A stretch of DNA of 64,000 bases from Nocardioides ungokensis (GTDB lineage: Bacteria > Actinomycetota > Actinomycetes > Propionibacteriales > Nocardioidaceae), in the NCBI RefSeq assembly GCF_013466985.1, contig NZ_CP059164.1, forward strand, positions 3,977,001 through 4,041,000, read 5' to 3'. The translations under genes and the position numbers were made by a program. The notes under the pieces are model-generated. The model searched no databases. It saw nothing but the letters and a program-made list of their open reading frames with translations, and had not been told where the DNA came from. This document shows positions 38,216 to 45,984 of the stretch, piece after piece (the stretch's first letter is position 1; the number at the start of each line of letters is the position of its first letter).

Positions 38216-38620
38216 TCAGTACGACTGCCCGTCGGCGTACCGCTGACGCCGCCAGTGTCGACCTCGCCCCTTGTTGCGGCTCTTGTATGTGGGCAGTTGG
38301 GAGTCGCAGTTCGGGCACACCAGCCTCAGGTTCTCTCGACGGTTGTTCTCGGAATCACCGTCAACGTGATCGAGAACAAGTGCGAGAGGTGCGCCGTTCC
38401 AGCTGGACGGCTGCCCGCAGATCGCGCACTTCCCGCGCTGCTCATCCATCAGGTGCAGGCGGACGTAGTGGCGCTGGCCAGTGCCCGGGCTGGCGACTCC
38501 GCTCGCGATCCACTCGGCCACCAACTTCACCCGCTCACTCTCGCGCTGGCAGGCATTGCTGCAGTAGACGCGGAGCCGTCTCCCCGGGAGGACCGCGCCA
38601 CAGCCTCGACACTCGAACAC
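38216..38620 (-). CDS. HNH endonuclease-like protein
   Basis: About 134 residues. A zinc-ribbon-like start (FECRGCGAVLPG, VYCSNACQRESER) precedes an HNH nuclease module (GKCAICGQPSSWNG, LALVLDHVDGDSENNRREN, LRLVCPNCDSQLPTYKSRN) with two Cys pairs holding Zn and the DH...N..H pattern. I chose GTG 38620; starting at 38680 would put the N-terminus inside the tRNA gene. Base composition is clearly lower in GC than its neighbours, a sign of transfer. Similar small HNH proteins occur near phage and mobile DNA. Confidence 0.75.
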   Translation of the reverse strand: MFECRGCGAVLPGRRLRVYCSNACQRESERVKLVAEWIASGVASPGTGQRHYVRLHLMDEQRGKCAICGQPSSWNGAPLALVLDHVDGDSENNRRENLRLVCPNCDSQLPTYKSRNKGRGRHWRRQRYADGQSY

Positions 38621-38650
38621 GTGAACGACGGTAGGAGGAGGCGCCGACAG

Positions 38651-38723
38651 AGCCGGTGACAGGAGTCGAACCCGCGACATTTCGCTTACAAGGCGAACGC
38701 TCTACCAACTGAGCTACACCGGC
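38651..38723 (-). tRNA. tRNA-Thr (anticodon TGT)
   Basis: Cloverleaf on the minus strand: acceptor GCCGGTG/CACCGGC, D-arm GCTCAGTTGGTAGAGC, anticodon stem-loop TTCGCCTTGTAAGCGAA with anticodon TGT, and T-arm GCGGGTTCGACTCCTGT. CCA is not encoded. Confidence 0.95.
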
Positions 38724-39681
38724 ATCGCCGCGCACCCGTCGCGGCGAGGTCACATGCTAGTCGTCGCCCGGGGTCGAGCGTCGTGTGGCCCGGCGTGAGG
38801 AAGCCGTCCAGGGAACGGCGGAGGCCGGTGGCGTCCAGGCCGTGCGCCCGGACATGGTCGGCGGCGGTGCCGTAGCGGCGCAGCTCGGTCCGCCCGACGC
38901 CGAGCGCGAGCAGCCGGTGGGGCACGTCGCGCAGGGCGTCGGCGACCACGTGCGCAGAGGTGCCCGCGAGCCACGGCTCGACCAGCACGACCTCCGGGGA
39001 CCCGAGCGCCTCCCGCAGCCCGCGCCGATCGAAGGGGCGCACCGTGCTCGCGTAGAGCACGGTCACGTCCCGCCCCTCGGTCGCCGACAGCACCTCGTCC
39101 AGGACCGGTCCGAGCGCTATCACGGTCGCCCCGGCCCCACGGCGTACGACGTGGAAGCGGCCGGGCGCGTGGGGGAAGGACTGTGCGTTGGTCTGCTCCA
39201 CCACCCGCACGTAGTGCAGCCCCGACCCGCCGACCGACCTCCGCAGGACCGCATCGACCTCCTGCGCCGTCCCGGGCGCGTGGATCGACACCCCGGGCAG
39301 GGTGTCCAGGAGGGCCACGTCGCCGGGAGCCTGATGGGTGCGACCGCCGCCCGCGATGTCGAACGAGCCGCCGGAGCCCACCAGCACGCCACCGACGTCC
39401 TGGTGCCCGAAGCCGAGCTTGACCTGCTCGAAGGCGCGCTCGACGAGGAAGGAGGCGAAGGTGTGCACGATCGGCCGCATCCCGGTGAGCGCCATCCCGG
39501 CTCCCACGTTGACCAGCAGCTGCTCGCGGATGCCGACGTTGACCACCCGGTCGGGGTGCCGGCGCTCGACCTCTCCGAAGAACTGGCCGGAGATCTCGGC
39601 GTAGACCAGCGCCACCGAGAGGTCGGTCTCCACCAGGTCGGTGGCGGTGCGGGCGAACTGGACCCGGCTCGAGACGGTCAT
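38686..39681 (-). CDS. Transketolase-like C-terminal subunit
   Basis: Carries the PYR and C-terminal domains of a split transketolase/1-deoxyxylulose-synthase-like enzyme: RVVNVGIREQLLVNVGAGMA (Glu that activates thiamine), GMRPIVHTFASFLVERAFEQ and VVLVEPWLAGTSAHVVADAL. It begins four bases inside the N-subunit gene (ATGA). The frame runs on ~24 codons past LDGFLTPGHTTLDPG and stops inside the tRNA-Thr gene, which is odd; an indel with a true stop at 38757 is likely. Confidence 0.82.
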   Translation of the reverse strand: MTVSSRVQFARTATDLVETDLSVALVYAEISGQFFGEVERRHPDRVVNVGIREQLLVNVGAGMALTGMRPIVHTFASFLVERAFEQVKLGFGHQDVGGVLVGSGGSFDIAGGGRTHQAPGDVALLDTLPGVSIHAPGTAQEVDAVLRRSVGGSGLHYVRVVEQTNAQSFPHAPGRFHVVRRGAGATVIALGPVLDEVLSATEGRDVTVLYASTVRPFDRRGLREALGSPEVVLVEPWLAGTSAHVVADALRDVPHRLLALGVGRTELRRYGTAADHVRAHGLDATGLRRSLDGFLTPGHTTLDPGRRLACDLAATGARRCRCSSVGRAFAL

Positions 39682-40343
39682 CGCTTCTCCTCCACGACCG
39701 CCACGACCACGTTGGGCCGGCCGATCTCCCGGTGGGACAGGGCCTTCTCGAGCAGGTCGTGGTCGCGACCGTCGACGGAGACGGCGTGCCACCCCTCGGT
39801 GACGAACCGCTGCTCGAGGCGCCCCGGCACGGCGTACGACGACGAGCGGTTGTCGACGGCCACCACGGTCAGCGCGTCGAGGCCGAGCGCCGCGGCCAGC
39901 TCGATCGCCTCGTGGTTGCTGCCCTCGTCGAGCTCGGCGTCACCGACCAGCACCACCACGCGTGCGCCGATGCCCTGGGCGCGCAGCCCGAGCGCGGTGC
40001 CGACGGCCAGCGGCAGCCCGTGCCCCAGGGACCCCGACGCGATCTCGACGCCGGGGACCAGGTTGCGGTCCGGGTGGTAGCCGAGCGGGGAGTCGTACGA
40101 CGCCCAGCCGGACAGCCACTCCTCGGGGAAGAACCCGCGCGAGCAGAGCACCGCATAGTAGGCCATCGGGCCGTGCCCCTTCGACAGCAGGAAGCGGTCC
40201 CGCCGGTCGTCCCCCACCGTCTCGGGGCTCACGTCGAGCACCCGCTCGTAGAGGACGCGGATCACGTCGAGGGTCGACGTCGCAGCCGCCGAGTGCTTCT
40301 CGTCGCCGGTCATCAAGGTCATCAGTCGCTCGATCTCGTTCAC
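39678..40343 (-). CDS. Transketolase-like N-terminal (thiamine-diphosphate) subunit
   Basis: A 221-residue subunit with the PP domain: LLSKGHGPMAYYAVLCSRG, GSLGHGLPLAVGTALGL, and the ThDP/Mg motif VVLVGDAELDEGSNHEA ending in VVAVDNRSS (GDxE...N). Together with the overlapping C-subunit gene it should transfer two-carbon units between sugar phosphates; split pairs occur in carbohydrate catabolism clusters. It is divergent from soxR with a 22-bp dyad between them, so its promoter may be SoxR-controlled. Confidence 0.86.
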   Translation of the reverse strand: MNEIERLMTLMTGDEKHSAAATSTLDVIRVLYERVLDVSPETVGDDRRDRFLLSKGHGPMAYYAVLCSRGFFPEEWLSGWASYDSPLGYHPDRNLVPGVEIASGSLGHGLPLAVGTALGLRAQGIGARVVVLVGDAELDEGSNHEAIELAAALGLDALTVVAVDNRSSSYAVPGRLEQRFVTEGWHAVSVDGRDHDLLEKALSHREIGRPNVVVAVVEEKR

Positions 40344-40356
40344 CCGTCAATCGTGA

Positions 40357-40378
40357 GACTTGAAGTGGGCTTTAAGTC
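40357..40378. promoter_or_regulatory. Candidate SoxR/MerR operator between tkt and soxR
   Basis: GACTTGAA-N6-TTTAAGTC, a 22-bp dyad (seven of eight base pairs) 14 bp before the split transketolase start and 17 bp before soxR. The size and CTTGA/TAAG arms fit MerR-family sites; binding itself is inferred. Confidence 0.6.
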
Positions 40379-40394
40379 AAGGAATGCTCGGGGC

Positions 40395-40865
40395 ATGACC
40401 CAGCTGACGATCGGGCAGCTCGCCGAGCGGGCCGGCGTGGCCACCTCGGCGATCCGCTTCTACGAGTCGCGCGGACTCATCCGCGCGGTCCGCACGACCG
40501 GCAACCAGCGCCGCTTCGAGCAGGCCATGCTCCGCCGGATCGCGTTCATCCGGACCGCCCAGCGGGTGGGGCTCAGCCTCGACGAGGTCGCCGACGCGCT
40601 GGCCACGCTGCCGGCGCACCGGACCCCCACCAAGGCGGACTGGTCCCGGCTCAGCCGCGCCTGGCGACCACGCCTGGACGAGCAGATCGAGCGGCTCGAG
40701 CGGCTGCGCGACAAGCTCGACGGCTGCATCGGCTGCGGGTGCCTGAGCCTGCGCACCTGCGCGCTCAACAACCCCGACGACGAGGTGGCGCCACGGGGCC
40801 CGGGTCCGGTCTTCCTCGAGCCCACCGGGGTCCGGCGGGCGACGCCGGCCCGCAGGACCCCCTAG
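40395..40865 (+). CDS. soxR: Redox-sensitive MerR-type activator SoxR
   Basis: A 156-residue MerR-family regulator. HTH: LTIGQLAERAGVATSAIRFY, YESRGLIRAVRTTGNQRRF. The [2Fe-2S] signature CIGCGCLSLRTC (four Cys) near residue 115 is that of SoxR, which responds to redox-cycling compounds. Actinobacterial SoxR usually activates several oxidoreductases or transporters. The dyad just upstream suggests autoregulation and control of the divergent transketolase pair. Confidence 0.93.
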   Translation: MTQLTIGQLAERAGVATSAIRFYESRGLIRAVRTTGNQRRFEQAMLRRIAFIRTAQRVGLSLDEVADALATLPAHRTPTKADWSRLSRAWRPRLDEQIERLERLRDKLDGCIGCGCLSLRTCALNNPDDEVAPRGPGPVFLEPTGVRRATPARRTP

Positions 40866-40875
40866 CCTGTGAGTC

Positions 40876-42081
40876 ATGGCGCTGCGGATCGTGACCAGCA
40901 GGCCGGACCCGGCCATCGTCGGCCTGCCCTGGGCCAGCCCCCTGGAGGAGTGGACCAGCGAGTACGTCGTACCGCTGCCGCGCGGGCTCTCCCGCCACGT
41001 GGTCCGCATCGTCCGCCTGCGGGAGCGCACCTACGCGGTCAAGGAGACCGAGGAGGAGATCGCCTTCCGGGAGTACCGGCTGCTGCGTGACCTCCAGCGG
41101 ATGGGCCTGCCGTCGGTGGTGCCGCAGGGCGTGGTCACCGGGCGCGTGGACGGCGACGGCGAGCCGCTCCCGGCCGCCCTGCTCACCCAGCACCTGCAGT
41201 TCTCGCTGCCCTACCGCAGCCTGTTCGGCCACGGGCTCACCGCCGACAACCTGCCCTCGCTGGTCGACGCCCTGGTCGTGCTGCTGGTCCGGCTGCACCT
41301 GGCCGACTTCTTCTGGGGTGACGTGTCCCTGTCCAACGTGCTCTTCCGGCGCGACGCGGGCGGCTTCGCGGCGTACCTCGTCGACGCGGAGACCGGTGAG
41401 CTCAAGTCCAGCCTCTCGGACGCCATGCGCGAGTACGACCTCACCGTCGCGACCGAGAACGTGTTCGCGGAGCTGCTCGACCTGCAGGCCAGCGAGTCCC
41501 TCGACGACGAGGTGCAGGCTCACGACATCGTCGAGCTGCTCGACAGCCGCTACCACGCACTGTGGGACGAGCTGACCGCGGTGGAGCAGTTCTCCGCCGA
41601 CGAGCTGTGGCGGATCGAGCAGCGCATCGAGCGGCTCAACAACCTCGGCTTCGACGTGGACGAGCTCGACATCATCACCGACTTCGACGGCGACGAGCTC
41701 CGCATCCAGCCCAAGGTGGTCGAGCTCGGGCACCACCGCCGCGAGCTGCAGGCGCTGACCGGCCTCAACGTCGAGGACGCCCAGGCCCGGCGGCTGCTCA
41801 ACGACATCGCCTCGTTCACCGCCAACTTCGACCTCGGCCGCGAGGACCGCAGCCTGGTCGCCAACCGATGGCTCACCAAGGTCTACGAGCCGATCATGGC
41901 GATGATCCCGCCGCAGGCGCGCGGCAAGCTCGAGCCGGCCGAGGTCTTCCACGAGATCCTCGTGCACCGGTGGTACCTCTCCGAACGGGCCGGCCACGAG
42001 ATCGGCATCTTCGACACCGCCCGCGACTACATCGAGACCGTGCTGCTCGAGAAGCCCGACGAGGCCGTCGCGGCCGACTGA
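40876..42081 (+). CDS. DUF4032 protein with kinase-like N-terminal region
   Basis: A 401-residue cytosolic protein. The first ~230 residues resemble lipopolysaccharide/small-molecule kinases: RTYAVKETEEEIAFREYRLL (Lys, Glu), RLHLADFFWGDVSLSNVLF (Asp, Asn) and FAAYLVDAETGEL (Asp). The C-terminal half is DUF4032 (TKVYEPIMAMIPPQARGK, AEVFHEILVHRWYLSE). The catalytic-like Asp-Asn pair suggests activity, but the substrate is unknown. It follows soxR by 10 bp, with its own TAGCCT 7 nt before the ATG. Confidence 0.75.
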   Translation: MALRIVTSRPDPAIVGLPWASPLEEWTSEYVVPLPRGLSRHVVRIVRLRERTYAVKETEEEIAFREYRLLRDLQRMGLPSVVPQGVVTGRVDGDGEPLPAALLTQHLQFSLPYRSLFGHGLTADNLPSLVDALVVLLVRLHLADFFWGDVSLSNVLFRRDAGGFAAYLVDAETGELKSSLSDAMREYDLTVATENVFAELLDLQASESLDDEVQAHDIVELLDSRYHALWDELTAVEQFSADELWRIEQRIERLNNLGFDVDELDIITDFDGDELRIQPKVVELGHHRRELQALTGLNVEDAQARRLLNDIASFTANFDLGREDRSLVANRWLTKVYEPIMAMIPPQARGKLEPAEVFHEILVHRWYLSERAGHEIGIFDTARDYIETVLLEKPDEAVAAD

Positions 42082-42084
42082 GCC

Positions 42085-42246
42085 CGCCGAGTCGGCGCAG
42101 GTTGACCAGCAAAGCCCCGCCGAGTCGGCGCAGGTTGACCAGCCAAACCCCGCCGAGTCGGCGCAGATGTACCCACCGCGTGCCGGGCGCGCGTCAAGCA
42201 GCGCCGACTCGGCGTTCTCCCTGCGTCAACGAGCGCCGACTCGGCG
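42085..42246. repeat. Palindrome-containing repeat array between convergent genes
   Basis: Five copies of the near-palindrome CGCCGAGTCGGCG: three direct at 42085, 42118 and 42151 (a 33-bp tandem period, two carrying CAGGTTGACCAG) and two inverted, ending 42214 and 42246, each preceded by GCGTCAA. The unit is thus TTGAC-N6-GCGCCGACTCGGCG in both orientations. It fills the space between the DUF4032 and acyl-CoA dehydrogenase stops and may act as a bidirectional terminator. Confidence 0.85.
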
Positions 42247-42251
42247 GGCGG

Positions 42252-43400
42252 TCAGCGCAGCAGGTCGCGGCCGATGACCATCCGCTGGATCTGGTTGGTG
42301 CCCTCGAAGATCTGGGTGACCTTGGCGTCGCGGAAGAGCCGCTCGACGGGGTAGTCGCGGGTGTAGCCGTTGCCGCCGAGGACCTGCACCGCGTCGGTCG
42401 TGACCCGCATCGCGGCGTCGGTGGCGGTCAGCTTCGCGATCGACGCCTGCCGGGAGAACGGGCGGCCGGCGTCCTTGAGCCGGGCGGCGTGGAGGTACGT
42501 CGCGCGGGCGCGCTCGACCTCGGCGGCCATGTCGGCGAGCAGGAACTGCAGCCCCTGCTGGTGCCCGATCGGCTTGCCGAACTGCTGACGCTCCCCGGCG
42601 TACGCGACGGCGTGCGCGAGGGCCGCCTGGGCGATGCCGGTGGCGACCGCGGCGATCCCGAGCCGGCCGGCGTCGAGGGCGGACAGCGCGACGCGCATGC
42701 CCGCACCCTCCTCGCCGATCAGCTGCGCGGCGGGCAGCCGGGCGCCCTCGAAGATCACCTGGGTGGTGACGTCGCAGGCCAGGCCCATCTTCTTCTCGGG
42801 GGCGCCGAAGCTCATGCCGGCGGTGTCGGCCGGCACCACGAAGGCCGACAGGCCGCGCTTGGCGTCGTCGGACGTGCGGGCGAAGAGGATGTAGTAGTCG
42901 GCGCAGGAGCCGTTGCTGATCCACTGCTTGGTGCCCGTGACGACGTACTCGTCACCGTCGCGCACCGCGCGGGTGCGGATCCCGGACACGTCGGACCCGG
43001 CCTGCGGCTCGGAGAGGCAGTAGGCCCCCAGCCAGTCGCCCGAGAGCATCTGCGGCAGCCAGCGGGACACGACCTCGTCGCTGCCGTTGCCCGCGACGAC
43101 CGAGGCGGTGAGCGTGTGCACGCTGGTGCCGACCCCGACGCTCGGCCAGGCCGTGGCGATCTCCTCGACCACCTGCAGGTAGACCTCGTAGGGCTGCGCG
43201 CCGCCGCCGTGCTCCTCGGCGAAGGGCAGGCTCATCAGCCCGGACTTGCCCAGCAGGCGGTAGGCCTCCGCGGGGAACACCGACTGCTCCTCCGCCTCGG
43301 CCACCTGGGGCGCGAGCTCCTTGGTGGCGATCTCGCGGGTGAGCTCGAGGAGGGCCTCGGCCTCCTCGCTGGGCAGCAGGCGGTCAACAGTCGTGGGCAC
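42252..43400 (-). CDS. Acyl-CoA dehydrogenase
   Basis: A 382-residue flavoprotein introducing a 2,3-double bond into an acyl-CoA. FAD-binding segments YCLSEPQAGSDVSGIRT near residue 128 and WISNGSCADYYILF near 160, base region LGGNGYTRDYPVERLFRDAK near 340 (the Glu/Asp that removes the alpha proton is in FEGTNQIQRMVIGRDLL). The chain-length preference is not readable. Standalone, convergent with the DUF4032 gene. Confidence 0.93.
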   Translation of the reverse strand: MPTTVDRLLPSEEAEALLELTREIATKELAPQVAEAEEQSVFPAEAYRLLGKSGLMSLPFAEEHGGGAQPYEVYLQVVEEIATAWPSVGVGTSVHTLTASVVAGNGSDEVVSRWLPQMLSGDWLGAYCLSEPQAGSDVSGIRTRAVRDGDEYVVTGTKQWISNGSCADYYILFARTSDDAKRGLSAFVVPADTAGMSFGAPEKKMGLACDVTTQVIFEGARLPAAQLIGEEGAGMRVALSALDAGRLGIAAVATGIAQAALAHAVAYAGERQQFGKPIGHQQGLQFLLADMAAEVERARATYLHAARLKDAGRPFSRQASIAKLTATDAAMRVTTDAVQVLGGNGYTRDYPVERLFRDAKVTQIFEGTNQIQRMVIGRDLLR

Positions 43401-43441
43401 AGATCGATCCTAAGGCGGTGGACGCCGACCGCACCCGGTGG

Positions 43442-45031
43442 CTACTGCTCCGGGATCAGCGGCGGCGGGGCGTCGCGGACGGCCTGGGGCTCGCTGAGGT
43501 GCAGCGGGATGTAGTCCGCCACGTCGAACTCGCCGGTCGTCCGCAGCGTCACCGGCTGGATCCCGACCGGTCGGCCGTCGTGGTAGGTCACCAGGCTGAT
43601 CTCCGCGTCGCGGCGCGGCTTGCCGCCGATCGCGATGGCGTACGCCGCGCCGCCGGCCGTGCCGGTCGTGTAGCTGTAGCCGATCTCGCCGTTGCTGCCG
43701 ACGACCCGGGTCGGCCCCTCCTGCACGTGCAGGTGGCCGGCCAGCACCAGGTCGGCGCAGCCGCGGGCCAGGGCCTCGTCGGCGAGGTCCGCGTCGTGCA
43801 CGAGGATCGTGGTGACGCGGACCGGGGAGTCGCAGGCCGCGTCGGCGAGCCGGTGCCCCACCTCGGTGAAGCTGAGCCCGGTCTCGTCGCGCCAGGCACC
43901 GAGCCCGCTCGAGCGCGGGTCGTCCACGCCCAGCATGGTCGTGCCGGCGGGGCCGCTGATCACCTGGCCGTCCATCATCGTCCAGCCGTGGTCGTCGAGG
44001 TAGGAGGAGACGAACGGGCCGTGGTCGTGGTTGCCGGCCACGCCGTAGCGGTCGAGCCCGTCGAAGGCCTGCGTCACGGAGTCGAGGCTGAACGCCTCCC
44101 ACGACTTGCCCGCCGAGGTGTCGTCGCCGCCGTCGAACGCAACCGTGGCGCCGGCCGCGTCACCGAGGGCGCGGGCGACCTCGTCCATGCCGATGTTGTC
44201 GTGGCGGTCGGACACGAACAGCACGACGGTGTCCCCGTGCTCGGGCTGGCGGAGCCGGAGCTTCCGGGCGGCGTCGGCGGCGGTGCGGTACCAGCTCTTG
44301 CTGCTCTCGTACTTGGCGACCGCGCTCGTGATCAGGCGACGGGTCTGCTCGGTCGTCACGTCACCGCGGACCTCGATGCCCTTGGCCTCGTCGGGCAGCG
44401 GTACGTCGGGGCCGACGAAGTCCGCCAGCGACATCCAGGGATGATCGGCCTCGACCGCGGACTCCGCGCTGGTCCACGGCTCCCACATCATCAGGACCAG
44501 GAACACCACCAGCAGCCCCGCCAGGGCGCCCTTCGGCCCGAACACCTCCGCGCCCAGCTGGCGACGGCGGTCCCGGCCGAGCAGCAGCCACACGAGGATC
44601 GGCAGCAGCCCGACCACCGCGCCACGCAGCGCCGCGTCCCACGCCATGTCACTGAGCGCGTCCTCGACCTTGGCGATCTGGCCGTCCGGCTGGCTGGCGA
44701 TGTAGGCGTAGCGCTGCACCAGCTCGTCGGTCGAGCGCGCCTCGGTCTTCCCGAGCCGGATGTCCACCCCGAGGGTGTGGCCGGTGGACATCCGGAAGTC
44801 CGGCAGCACCGGACCGGTGTGTACGACGACGTGGCCGCCCAGGTCGGGGCGCAGGACGGCGTCGTGGCTCGCGACCACGAGGGTGCGGCTGCTCGACAGG
44901 AAGATCGCCAGCCCGACCAGCAGCGACACGACCAGCCAGACCACGACGTACGCCGCGACCCGGCCAGCAGGGCTCGGGTGCCTGAGGACGCGCCGCAACG
45001 CGTCCTTGGGCACGCGACCCCGAGACCTCAC
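43442..45031 (-). CDS. Membrane-anchored metallophosphoesterase
   Basis: A 529-residue protein. Transmembrane helices lie at residues ~25-46 (VAAYVVVWLVVSLLVGLAIF), ~135 and ~165 (ALAGLLVVFLVLMMWEP). The C-terminal calcineurin-like domain has VLFVSDRHDNIGMDEVA (DxH), VAFDGGDDTSAG (GDD), VAGNHDHGPFVSSY (GNHD), ILVHDADLADEAL and LVLAGHLHVQEG (GHxH): a full dimetal centre. The preceding extracytoplasmic segment is unassigned. It ends three bases before rlmB's stop, on the same strand, and starts near its end. Confidence 0.86.
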   Translation of the reverse strand: MRSRGRVPKDALRRVLRHPSPAGRVAAYVVVWLVVSLLVGLAIFLSSSRTLVVASHDAVLRPDLGGHVVVHTGPVLPDFRMSTGHTLGVDIRLGKTEARSTDELVQRYAYIASQPDGQIAKVEDALSDMAWDAALRGAVVGLLPILVWLLLGRDRRRQLGAEVFGPKGALAGLLVVFLVLMMWEPWTSAESAVEADHPWMSLADFVGPDVPLPDEAKGIEVRGDVTTEQTRRLITSAVAKYESSKSWYRTAADAARKLRLRQPEHGDTVVLFVSDRHDNIGMDEVARALGDAAGATVAFDGGDDTSAGKSWEAFSLDSVTQAFDGLDRYGVAGNHDHGPFVSSYLDDHGWTMMDGQVISGPAGTTMLGVDDPRSSGLGAWRDETGLSFTEVGHRLADAACDSPVRVTTILVHDADLADEALARGCADLVLAGHLHVQEGPTRVVGSNGEIGYSYTTGTAGGAAYAIAIGGKPRRDAEISLVTYHDGRPVGIQPVTLRTTGEFDVADYIPLHLSEPQAVRDAPPPLIPEQ

Positions 45032-45033
45032 GG

Positions 45034-45984
45034 TCAGGCGCGCGCTCGGGCGATGGCGTAGAGGGTGACCGAGGCGGCGACCCCCGCGTTCAGGGACTCC
45101 AGCTGGTTGGCCATCGGGATCGAGACCAGCTGGTCGCAGGTCTCCGCGACGAGCCGGCCCAGGCCCTTGCCCTCGGAGCCGACGACGACCACGAGCGGCC
45201 CGTCAGCGAGGTCGAGGTCGGGCAGCGACACCTCGCCCTCGGCCGCGAGGCCGATCACCATGCAGCCGGCGTCCTGGTAGGCCTTGAGCTGGCGCACCAG
45301 GTTGACCGTCTGCGCGATCGGCACCCGGGCGGCGGCTCCGGCGCTGGTCTTCCACGCCGCGGCGGTCATCCCGGCCGCGCGGCGCTCGGGGATCAGCACG
45401 CCGTGCGCGCCGAAGCCGGCCGCGGAGCGGACGACCGCACCGAGGTTGCGCGGGTCGGTGACGGAGTCGAGCGCCACGATCAGCGGCGGCTCGCCGAGCT
45501 CGGCGGCCCGGTCGAGGAGGTCGTCGGGGTGGGCGTACTCGTAGGACGGCAGCCGCGCGGCCAGGCCCTGGTGGACGGCCCCGCCGGTGAGGCGGTCCAT
45601 CTCGGTCCGGCTGACCTCGGCCAGGCTGAGGCCCCGCTCCGCGGCGAGCTTGAACGCCTCACGCAGCCGGCCGTCGCGCTCGGCGCCCTCCGCGACGTAG
45701 ATCCCGGTGACCGGCACGCCCTCGCGGAGCACCTCGACCACGGAGTTGCGCCCGGCCACCCACTCGGCGTCGGTGGAGCCGGTGGTACGCCGCTTCGGGC
45801 GTGCCGCGGCGGACTTGTCGACCTTCTGGCGCTGCTTGTAGACCTTGTGGTTGGGGCGGTCCTGGGCCTTGGGCGTGGGGCCCTTGCCCTCGAGACCACG
45901 GCGGACGCGACCGCCCGAGCCGGCAGTGGGGTTGCCCTTGCCGGTCTTCTTGATCGCGCCGCGGCGCTGGGAGTTACCTGGCAT
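45034..45984 (-). CDS. rlmB: 23S rRNA (guanosine-2'-O)-methyltransferase RlmB / TrmH family
   Basis: A 316-residue SPOUT methyltransferase. A basic tail (RRGAIKKTGKGNPTAGSGG) leads to a substrate-binding domain (VAGRNSVVEVLREGVPVTGI) and the knot: DSVTDPRNLGAVVRSAAGFG, VLIPERRAAGMTAAAWKTSA, VVGSEGKGLGRLVAETCDQL and IPMANQLESLNAGVAASVTL. It methylates G2251-type rRNA or related tRNA positions. It overlaps the cysS stop by one base (TGATG), as in the conserved cysS-rlmB pair. Confidence 0.92.
   Translation of the reverse strand: MPGNSQRRGAIKKTGKGNPTAGSGGRVRRGLEGKGPTPKAQDRPNHKVYKQRQKVDKSAAARPKRRTTGSTDAEWVAGRNSVVEVLREGVPVTGIYVAEGAERDGRLREAFKLAAERGLSLAEVSRTEMDRLTGGAVHQGLAARLPSYEYAHPDDLLDRAAELGEPPLIVALDSVTDPRNLGAVVRSAAGFGAHGVLIPERRAAGMTAAAWKTSAGAAARVPIAQTVNLVRQLKAYQDAGCMVIGLAAEGEVSLPDLDLADGPLVVVVGSEGKGLGRLVAETCDQLVSIPMANQLESLNAGVAASVTLYAIARARA

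Noticed and set aside
42085..42246. CRISPR array
   Set aside because: The spacers are short and partly repeated, copies occur in both orientations, and no cas genes are near.
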